DNA from: Butyrivibrio sp.
GTDB taxonomy: Bacteria; Bacillota_A; Clostridia; Lachnospirales; Lachnospiraceae
Direction: 5' to 3'
NCBI RefSeq assembly: GCF_024699075.1
Contig: NZ_JAILQF010000084.1
Coordinates: forward strand, 1 to 5,050
DNA: 5,050 nucleotides
Position 1 is the first letter of the stretch, and each line of letters starts with the position of its first letter. The position numbers were made by a program, and so were the translations under genes. The notes under the pieces were generated by a model, which was given only the letters and a program-made list of their open reading frames with translations, did not search any database and was not told where the DNA came from. This document shows positions 1 to 5,050 of this stretch, piece by piece.

Positions 1-596
1 TCAGGATATTTATCTCTGACCATAGATAAAGCCTTTTCATAATACTCATCCGTACATATGCCGCCATAAGTTTCTTCTATTCCGGGTTTTAAATAATCCC
101 CTCGTCTTATATGAAGGCTTACAGATTCTGTTTCTTGCATCTGCCTATACAGATTCTTAAATCTCTCAGAGGATGATATGATCTTATCTTTATTTTGAAG
201 TATTTCTCTTTTTAATTCCTTAATTGCCTCATCATCTCCAAAATACTTCTCTGACTGGAAATAGCCATTAAGATATGCTCTTGTAAGTTTACATACTTCA
301 GGATCGTAATTGCCATCTGAGGGTTCATAATAGTCATGCGTCTTACGACCAAAGATTTTCCTTCTGATACGGCTAAAAAGATCCATATAAGAATCTCTTA
401 TATCCGTAACTTCTTCATTTGTAGCAATTTCAAATTTAAGGCCTAAACTATCAAGACATGGAATCCTGAGCTCATCTTGTTCAAAGCCGCTTACTATGTC
501 CATCTTAACGACATTATTAGAGCGCTTCAAATTCTTATATAAGCCATACAAGAAGAGCTGATTACCAAGTCCTCCCTGAAGTTTTATAATGATCAT
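1..596 (-). CDS. Family 11 glycosyltransferase (alpha-1,2-fucosyltransferase type), 3' end cut by window edge
   Basis: This gene encodes a probable GT11 enzyme, which in characterised members moves L-fucose from GDP-fucose to a galactose-type acceptor, in the cytoplasm on a growing glycan. My translation gives 198 complete residues before the left edge; family members usually run to roughly 280-300, so about a third is missing. Three family landmarks are visible: QGGLGNQLF at residues 7-15 at the extreme N-terminus, YLNGYFQSEKYF at 108-119, and SLHIRRGDY at 160-168, the H-x-R-R-G-D-Y motif tied to GDP-sugar binding. A YY pair with the family's usual context follows near 185. I chose the ATG at 596 over the in-frame ATG at 608 because only the former has a ribosome binding site, and because MIIIKLQGG is the usual GT11 beginning. 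It lies 39 bp after the upstream synthase gene with no terminator between, so it is probably in the same operon. Family assignment is firm; sugar and linkage are inferred, since some GT11 enzymes act in varied O-antigen contexts. Confidence 0.9.
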   Translation of the reverse strand, partial: MIIIKLQGGLGNQLFLYGLYKNLKRSNNVVKMDIVSGFEQDELRIPCLDSLGLKFEIATNEEVTDIRDSYMDLFSRIRRKIFGRKTHDYYEPSDGNYDPEVCKLTRAYLNGYFQSEKYFGDDEAIKELKREILQNKDKIISSSERFKNLYRQMQETESVSLHIRRGDYLKPGIEETYGGICTDEYYEKALSMVRDKYP

Positions 597-606
597 CCTT
601 GTCCTC
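597..606 (-). promoter_or_regulatory. Ribosome binding site that decides the GT11 start
   Basis: On the minus strand GAGGA (606-602) stands 5 nt before the ATG at 596. The alternative in-frame ATG at 608 has only AT-rich sequence (AGTATAAAT) before it and overlaps this site. The shorter start is therefore preferred. Confidence 0.7.
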
Positions 607-635
607 ATATTTATACTATAATTAGTGATCAAAAC

Positions 636-2687
636 TTAAATTTCATTATCCTCAAGCCACTGCTGGAACATGAGTATGTACCATATCTGCGGCTTCCATT
701 CTCCGCCATTCATAAAATCTTCCCAGATCTTGTGAACAGCATCTGCATTAAGATATCCCTGTCTTCTTATCTTGGTCCTTCTGATAAGATCTTCAGCCCA
801 GGACCTAAGTTCAGGCTCTTTGAGCCACTTATCAATCGGAATTGAAAAGCCCTTCTTAGGTCTGTCCATAAGTTCCTTTGGAACATATCTGTAGAGCACA
901 TTTCTAAGAACCTTCTTACCAACCTTATCATCACGAAGATAAGAAGTTGGAAGTGTCCAGGCGAATTCTATTATGTCTCTGTCAAGAAGCGGCACACGGG
1001 TTTCAAGGGATACTGCCATAGCGGTCCTGTCGACCTTAGTAAGTATGTCATCAGGATGATACATGGTCATATCCATGAGCATTGTCTCATGATTTACTTC
1101 TGACAAATAGTTATTAAGCGTATTGCCGGCATAGAGGAACTTATTGTTCCATCTTCCGTCCTGAGGATTCTTGTCTATATCAGTAATCTTTCTTCCATAC
1201 TTCCAGGGATCAGACTCGATCATGTGAAGATCTGCTATATTACGGGCTCCAAGAAGTCCTGACTTTATCTTAGCAACATCACTGAATCCTGCAAATGGAC
1301 TTACTATTGTTGAAACAGCTTTCCTTACAGGATAAGGAACTCTTCCCATCTTGCCCCAGATTCTCTCTATAGAGCGGTATGAAGTATATCCGCAGAAGAG
1401 CTCATCTCCTGCATCTCCTGACAAAGATACTGTTACATGCTGACGAGTCATCTTGCTAACAAGGTAAGTAGGAATCTGACTACTGTCTGCAAATGGCTCA
1501 CCAAACATATTTGCAAGATCAGGGATAACTCTCTTGGCATCAGTATCATCTATATACATCTCTGTATGCTCTGTTCCGAGGATTCCAGCTATCTCTTTAG
1601 CTATCTCTGCTTCGTTATAGCCCTGCTCATTCATTCCGATAGTGAAGGTCTTAACTCTTCCGGGAGCTACCTGCTGCATGAGTGATACTATGGTACTTGA
1701 ATCTATTCCTGCAGAAAGAAAGGCTCCAAGCGGAACATCCGCTACCATCTGGCCTGTGACCGCATCCTTTATAAGTCTTTCAAGCTCGTCCGCTGCTTCC
1801 TGCTCAGAACCTTTAAATATATTGTTCTGGCCATACATGGCAGCTTCCTTCATAGACCAGTATACTGTATAGGCATGGCCTGTATCCTGGCAAAGCTCAT
1901 CTATATCGTCATATACTTCCTTGTAGGTATGTCCGTCAAAGAAGTTGGTTGCATTAAAGCTTCTTCCTGCTTTATCAGCCTTATAGTACTCTTTAAGATC
2001 TCCATCTTCTACAGGATTAAAGTATCCATATGGATCATCTATTGTAAGGATTGTTCCGGGCTCCAGTTTATAGATATCTTCATAGATACTGTAAGGAGCA
2101 GGAATATATCCATGGCTAAAATATAGCGGAAGTACACTTCTATTTATCTTCTTATCAAACTCAGGAATCTCTGTAAAGCATCCTACATCTGATGCAAAGC
2201 CAAATATTTCGTGATTAATAAAGCCGTAGTAAAGAGGCTTCTCACCTGCTCTGTCTCTTGCAAGCTGTAATCTTCCGGTCTTAATATCATAAAGACCTAT
2301 AGCAAACATTCCCTTGCTCATACGAAGGGCATCATATAAGCCGTAGCTCTCGGCATATTCAAGAAGTACTTCTGTATCAGAGGTTCCTCTAAAATCGCTT
2401 TCCTTGCAGACATTATCGCTAAGTAGCTTATCCTTAAGGACGTTAACATTATAAATCTCACCATTATAGACCATCATGTATCTGCCTGAGTGAGACTTCA
2501 TAGGCTGAGAACCATTCGCTGATAAGTCTCTTATAGAGAGTCTTCTGTGGCCAAAGGCTGCCATTTCATCCTGGCTTATCCATATGCCATCAGCATTAGG
2601 GCCTCTGTCCTTCATATGTATATTCATTGCTGCTATAACAGCTCTTGCATTGCCTTTATAATTCAGTAATCCGCATATTCCGCACAT
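636..2687 (-). CDS. asnB: Asparagine-synthase-family glutamine amidotransferase (AsnB-like), 683 residues
   Basis: The family hydrolyses glutamine in an N-terminal Ntn-type domain, channels the ammonia to a C-terminal synthetase domain, activates a carboxylate as its acyl-AMP and amidates it; aspartate is the classical substrate. The N-terminus MCGICG exposes Cys2 as nucleophile after Met removal. Glutamine-binding landmarks follow: HRRLSIRDLS at 47-56, YNGEIYN at 74-80 and SDTEVLL at 103-109. The synthetase domain shows the ATP pyrophosphatase loop LSAGIDSS at 324-331, LSGDAGDELFCGY at 422-434, DDILTKVDR at 546-554, SLETRVPLLD at 560-569 and PKKGFSIPIDKW at 610-621. All catalytic landmarks seem present, so it should be active. 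At 683 residues it exceeds the common size of about 610-630, mostly because of extra sequence between the domains (about 221-274). Its place between two glycosyltransferase genes suggests amidation of a uronic acid or similar group in a polysaccharide, but true asparagine synthesis remains possible. The start has a good ribosome binding site and fixes the catalytic Cys. Confidence 0.93.
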   Translation of the reverse strand: MCGICGLLNYKGNARAVIAAMNIHMKDRGPNADGIWISQDEMAAFGHRRLSIRDLSANGSQPMKSHSGRYMMVYNGEIYNVNVLKDKLLSDNVCKESDFRGTSDTEVLLEYAESYGLYDALRMSKGMFAIGLYDIKTGRLQLARDRAGEKPLYYGFINHEIFGFASDVGCFTEIPEFDKKINRSVLPLYFSHGYIPAPYSIYEDIYKLEPGTILTIDDPYGYFNPVEDGDLKEYYKADKAGRSFNATNFFDGHTYKEVYDDIDELCQDTGHAYTVYWSMKEAAMYGQNNIFKGSEQEAADELERLIKDAVTGQMVADVPLGAFLSAGIDSSTIVSLMQQVAPGRVKTFTIGMNEQGYNEAEIAKEIAGILGTEHTEMYIDDTDAKRVIPDLANMFGEPFADSSQIPTYLVSKMTRQHVTVSLSGDAGDELFCGYTSYRSIERIWGKMGRVPYPVRKAVSTIVSPFAGFSDVAKIKSGLLGARNIADLHMIESDPWKYGRKITDIDKNPQDGRWNNKFLYAGNTLNNYLSEVNHETMLMDMTMYHPDDILTKVDRTAMAVSLETRVPLLDRDIIEFAWTLPTSYLRDDKVGKKVLRNVLYRYVPKELMDRPKKGFSIPIDKWLKEPELRSWAEDLIRRTKIRRQGYLNADAVHKIWEDFMNGGEWKPQIWYILMFQQWLEDNEI

Positions 2688-2695
2688 AGTCGTTT

Positions 2696-2700
2696 TCCTT
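2696..2700 (-). promoter_or_regulatory. Ribosome binding site of the AsnB-like gene
   Basis: AAGGA on the minus strand, 8 nt before the ATG at 2687. It supports the start that places Cys at position 2, which the amidotransferase chemistry requires. Confidence 0.7.
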
Positions 2701-2718
2701 TTGTGTCATAGGTTTTAA

Positions 2719-2748
2719 ATTATACCTGCATCATGTTCACGTTTATAA
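2719..2748 (-). promoter_or_regulatory. Putative sigma-70-type promoter for the AsnB-like gene
   Basis: On the minus strand a perfect -10 hexamer TATAAT (2724-2719) is preceded, at an 18-bp spacing, by TTATAA (2748-2743), which matches the -35 consensus TTGACA at four of six positions. Transcription would start near 2712 and give a leader of about 25 nt containing the ribosome binding site. The 141-bp gap before this gene, much larger than the 39 bp after it, fits an internal promoter starting a sub-operon of the synthase and the fucosyltransferase. The region is so AT-rich that chance matches are likely, so this remains a prediction. Confidence 0.45.
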
Positions 2749-2749
2749 T

Positions 2750-2800
2750 ATTGTTTTTATACTGTTTTATATTGTTATTTTTATTGTTTTTAATATTGTT
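2750..2800 (-). repeat. Five AACAAT-like units spaced by about one helical turn
   Basis: On the plus strand ATTGTT begins at 2750, 2771, 2783 and 2795, with the variant ACTGTT at 2761. The minus strand, which is the coding direction of the genes, thus reads AACAAT or AACAGT five times at steps of 12, 12, 10 and 11 bp, most units flanked by A-runs. The array ends just upstream of the putative -35 box. A-tracts in helical phase are known to bend DNA, and AT-rich sequence there can act as an UP element; which of these applies, if any, is inference. Confidence 0.5.
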
Positions 2801-2828
2801 CTAAATATAGTTTTAATTTTGTACTTGA

Positions 2829-4046
2829 TCATCTCATAATGCTTTGGAAATAATCTTCCCATTTTCTGTTTATTACATCAGGGGCTACTTCTTCTTTGAT
2901 CCTGGATGCGCTATCTCCAAGTTTTGAAGCATATTCAGGATCATCCATAAGTTTCTTCATAGCAACTGCCATAGCATCTACATCGCCCTTAGGAATAACT
3001 ATACCATTTATATTGTCTTTAACAAGTTCTGAAGTATCATACATACAGTCTGTAGTGATACACGGAATTCCAAGACTCATAGCTTCTATTAAAGCATTGG
3101 GCATTCCTTCCATATCCGAAGCAAGGACGAACATTGAGGAAGCTTGTATCTTATCAGCTACATCTGTAACACTGCCTTCAAATATGACTTTGTCATTTAA
3201 GCCTTTAGCTCCTGCGTATCTGAAGAGTTTATCTCTGTCAGGTCCATCACCATATATATGAAGCTCATAATCCGGATACTCATTCCTTATCTTATTAAAA
3301 GCATCTATTATAAGCTTATGATTCTTGTTCTCATCAATTCTTCCGACTGTTACTATTGTTTTATCCCTCTTACCACGATACATATCTCTGATAAAATCCG
3401 GATTGATGGAATTTGGAAGTACAACAGTCTTTTTCTTAATACTTTCAGGAAGCTGCATAGATGCGCCCCTGCTTTGAAGCACGACTCCTGCTGCCTTAGG
3501 GAAAGTATATCTCATTGCAAGTTTCATAGCTTTGGACGGATATTCCATCTCGAACTTGGCTCTTACTGATACTACTACAGGTATATGAAGGCTCCTTGCT
3601 GTCATTATAGCCATAAGGTTATTCTTACCTATAAATGACAATATAAGATCAGGTCTTATATCCTTCCATATATTCTTTAGTGTATCAAAACGCTTCTTAA
3701 ATGCACCTAACCTGCTAAGTCCTGAATCATCTATAGCAGAAAAAATACGGTCTATACCACCCTTCATACCACCATGAAGATTCACTTTACACTTTTGTCC
3801 CTGCTTATAAGCAACTATTGCATCTACAATATCAGAATCTGACACAGCATTTGGATCCTTAACAACTTCCCAGGATGCATGAGGTACTTCATATTCATTA
3901 AGTGAAAGATAAGTTGTTACCAGTGTTACATGATATCCCCTTGACCAGAAATATTCCGCAAGGTTGACCATTACATGCTCAGCTCCGCCTTTTTGAAGGG
4001 AGCCTATATACATCGCTATATGTTTTTTATTATTATGTTGTTCCAT
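2829..4046 (-). CDS. Family 4 glycosyltransferase (GT-B fold, retaining), 405 residues
   Basis: This enzyme probably moves a sugar from a nucleotide-sugar donor to a lipid-linked glycan at the cytoplasmic face of the membrane. The N-terminal Rossmann domain (about 8-190) opens with IAMYIGSLQKGGAEHVMVNL, whose Gly-Gly-Ala-Glu loop (20-23) is typical of GT4 acceptor-side domains, and includes ILSFIGKNN at 135-143. The C-terminal donor domain (about 205-390) has TVGRIDENKNH at 233-243, with the Arg and Lys that contact the donor diphosphate, and EGMPNALIE at 313-321, the E-x7-E motif of the family. There is no signal peptide or membrane segment. Length is slightly above the usual 360-390, apparently because of an extra stretch near 55-96. 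A ribosome binding site AGGGAG stands 8 nt before the ATG. It sits between two asparagine-synthase-like genes on the same strand, 102 bp after one and 141 bp before the other. Donor and acceptor cannot be read from the sequence. Confidence 0.92.
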   Translation of the reverse strand: MEQHNNKKHIAMYIGSLQKGGAEHVMVNLAEYFWSRGYHVTLVTTYLSLNEYEVPHASWEVVKDPNAVSDSDIVDAIVAYKQGQKCKVNLHGGMKGGIDRIFSAIDDSGLSRLGAFKKRFDTLKNIWKDIRPDLILSFIGKNNLMAIMTARSLHIPVVVSVRAKFEMEYPSKAMKLAMRYTFPKAAGVVLQSRGASMQLPESIKKKTVVLPNSINPDFIRDMYRGKRDKTIVTVGRIDENKNHKLIIDAFNKIRNEYPDYELHIYGDGPDRDKLFRYAGAKGLNDKVIFEGSVTDVADKIQASSMFVLASDMEGMPNALIEAMSLGIPCITTDCMYDTSELVKDNINGIVIPKGDVDAMAVAMKKLMDDPEYASKLGDSASRIKEEVAPDVINRKWEDYFQSIMR

Positions 4047-4054
4047 ACAAAAGG

Positions 4055-4060
4055 CTCCCT
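4055..4060 (-). promoter_or_regulatory. Ribosome binding site of the GT4 gene
   Basis: AGGGAG on the minus strand with 8 nt to the ATG at 4046. It supports the annotated start; no other in-frame start nearby has a comparable site. Confidence 0.65.
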
Positions 4061-4081
4061 TTCCGGGGTTATGATCTCAGG

Positions 4082-4110
4082 TTAATATCGTCTTCTAAGT
4101 CTTTAATATC
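4082..4110 (-). repeat. Short direct repeat GATATTAA, two copies 21 bp apart
   Basis: Minus-strand GATATTAA occurs at 4110-4103 and again at 4089-4082, in the spacer before the GT4 gene. The 21-bp step equals two helical turns, so a protein could contact both on one face. Eight-base AT-rich repeats also arise by chance, and no convincing promoter is seen beside them. The rest of the 102-bp spacer (4047-4148) holds no terminator hairpin and no supported gene. Confidence 0.3.
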
Positions 4111-4148
4111 TAAGCTGATGCAATTATTAAGCTTCCAGCATCTGCTCT

Positions 4149-5050
4149 TTACTTCATAAAGTGCTCGTACCACTGCTGGAATACAAAAAAGCTCCAGGTA
4201 ATGTTGGAGTAATTAGCTCCTGAAGAAGGGCCTCCGTCTCCAACTGTAAGATACTTATCTATAAAGTGTGATACGTAGCTTGCATCAAATATTCCCTGCT
4301 TCTTGAGATAATCAGGGCTACTATATGTCTTAAGCTGTTCAAGGAGAGGTCCTCTCATCCACTTATCAAGAGGCACTCCAAAACCCACTTTAGGCCTGTC
4401 AAGTAGCTCTTTAGGAATATAATCATAAGCTATATCTTTAAGGATATGCTTCTTGTCTCCATTACAATACTTAAAGTCGTGAGCTATACGATAAGAGTAT
4501 TCCATAACTGAAGTATCCATGATAGGACAACGGTTCTCAAGAGAGTACTTCATAGATGCTCTGTCCATCTTGCAAAGGATATCTCCCGGAAGATATGTAT
4601 CCATATCAAGGAGCATACGACGAACCTGCCAGTTGTCCTGAGGATAACCACTCTCTACAGGATACTTACATGGAAGCTGAATATTACTATTATTCTTTCC
4701 TGCAAGTTCATCAAGATATATCTGATTGTACTCATCAAAGGTCATAGACTTATCAAAGCTCTCAACACCGTCAATAAAAGCGTGAGCAGCCTTTATATAT
4801 AAGTCTGATGCAAACTGTACCTTGGTCTCTTTATCCCTGTTTCTTGCTACAGCTCTTACTTTCAAGGGAAGCTTATCAAGGAGTTTCTGACTTCCAAGAG
4901 GAAGCTGGCCTATTCCATATATAGCCGCTCCAAGCATATCCAATTTCTGAGCTTTATGTATATGCTCATAAATATTGTAGCCGCAGAAGAACTCATCTCC
5001 GCCATCTCCGGAAAGCGCTACTGTTACCTTCTGCCTTGCAAGCTTAGACA
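4149..5050 (-). CDS. asnB: Second asparagine-synthase-family protein, C-terminal part only (5' end beyond window)
   Basis: The reading frame stays open from the TAA at 4149-4151 to the right edge, giving 299 visible complete residues of the synthetase domain. The missing upstream part should hold the glutaminase domain and the first ATP loop. Visible landmarks, numbered from the first complete codon, are VALSGDGGDEFFCGY near 10-24, GDILCKMDRASM near 160-171, SLENRCPIMD near 174-183 (nucleotides 4515-4544) and PKVGFGVPLDKWMRGPL near 224-240. It ends in VFQQWYEHFMK, parallel to MFQQWLEDNEI of the other copy. A TTG at 4943 could be read as a start, but the conserved SGDGGDE loop lies upstream in frame, so it is internal. 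Compared with the downstream paralogue it diverges in the carboxylate-side region (SLENRCPIMD against SLETRVPLLD), so its substrate may differ. It is the first gene of the visible series and is followed by the GT4 gene in the same direction. Family is certain; the substrate is not. Confidence 0.9.
   Translation of the reverse strand, partial: SKLARQKVTVALSGDGGDEFFCGYNIYEHIHKAQKLDMLGAAIYGIGQLPLGSQKLLDKLPLKVRAVARNRDKETKVQFASDLYIKAAHAFIDGVESFDKSMTFDEYNQIYLDELAGKNNSNIQLPCKYPVESGYPQDNWQVRRMLLDMDTYLPGDILCKMDRASMKYSLENRCPIMDTSVMEYSYRIAHDFKYCNGDKKHILKDIAYDYIPKELLDRPKVGFGVPLDKWMRGPLLEQLKTYSSPDYLKKQGIFDASYVSHFIDKYLTVGDGGPSSGANYSNITWSFFVFQQWYEHFMK

Noticed and set aside
609..630. TATAGT/TATAAA sequences before the fucosyltransferase gene as a separate promoter.
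   Set aside because: No matching -35 box recognised at a suitable distance; the 39-bp gap is simply AT-rich and fits operon transcription.
1390..1436. A 47-bp stretch resembling 4981-5027 (about 39 of 47 identical by eye), considered as a dispersed repeat.
   Set aside because: Both encode the same conserved SGD-x-GDE-x-FCGY loop of the two paralogues, so protein homology explains it.
1437..2126. Plus-strand open frames of about 76-83 codons inside the AsnB-like gene.
   Set aside because: They are antisense shadows of a strongly conserved coding region and resemble no family.
2688..2828. An intrinsic terminator after the GT4 gene.
   Set aside because: The spacer has A/T runs but no GC-rich hairpin before a T-run in the direction of transcription.
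2896..3569. Plus-strand open frames of 103-121 codons inside the GT4 gene.
   Set aside because: Antisense to a clearly conserved glycosyltransferase, with no credible start signals or recognisable motifs.
4047..4148. AAGCT...AGCTT inverted repeat as a hairpin or terminator after the partial synthase gene.
   Set aside because: Only five paired bases around a 13-base loop, with no T-run behind it.
4069..4185. A short open frame across the spacer before the GT4 gene, ending ...DLEDDINLRS before a TAA, overlapping the synthase 3' end.
   Set aside because: No ATG start with a ribosome binding site; a possible GTG lies inside the synthase gene, and about 38 residues of open frame is expected by chance.
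4149..4943. A self-contained 264-residue protein starting at TTG 4943.
   Set aside because: The frame continues upstream to the window edge and encodes the conserved SGDGGDE loop, so the TTG is an internal leucine codon of a longer gene.

Overview
The window reads as part of a bacterial surface-polysaccharide (capsule, exopolysaccharide or O-antigen-like) biosynthesis locus. All four supported genes lie on the minus strand, so transcription runs from high to low coordinates. The DNA is AT-rich, the genes are tightly packed, and ribosome binding sites are of the strong AGGAG type. With the protein wording, this suggests a low-GC Firmicute, most likely a Lachnospiraceae relative (Butyrivibrio or Pseudobutyrivibrio-like). 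That placement is inference from general character; no taxonomic marker gene is present.

Layout in the order of transcription: (1) 5050-4149, the C-terminal part of an asparagine-synthase-family protein whose N-terminus lies beyond the right edge; (2) a 102-bp spacer with a short direct repeat; (3) 4046-2829, a complete family 4 (GT-B, retaining) glycosyltransferase; (4) a 141-bp, very AT-rich spacer holding five AACAAT-like units at 10-12 bp spacing, immediately upstream of a plausible sigma-70-type promoter; (5) 2687-636, a complete, longer than usual glutamine-hydrolysing asparagine-synthase-family protein with an amidotransferase domain and a synthetase domain; (6) after a 39-bp gap, 596-1, the N-terminal part of a family 11 (alpha-1,2-fucosyltransferase-type) glycosyltransferase cut by the left edge.

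How they may work together: the two glycosyltransferases probably add sugars to a lipid-linked repeat unit. The two diverged asparagine-synthase paralogues on either side of the GT4 gene are best explained as tailoring enzymes that use glutamine nitrogen and ATP to amidate a carboxyl group on a sugar or a sugar substituent, although ordinary asparagine synthesis cannot be excluded for either. No mobile element, CRISPR array, tRNA, rRNA or convincing intrinsic terminator was seen. I did not find a clearly new system. The points most worth a second look are the paralogue pair, the phased repeat before the promoter, and extra segments in two of the enzymes.
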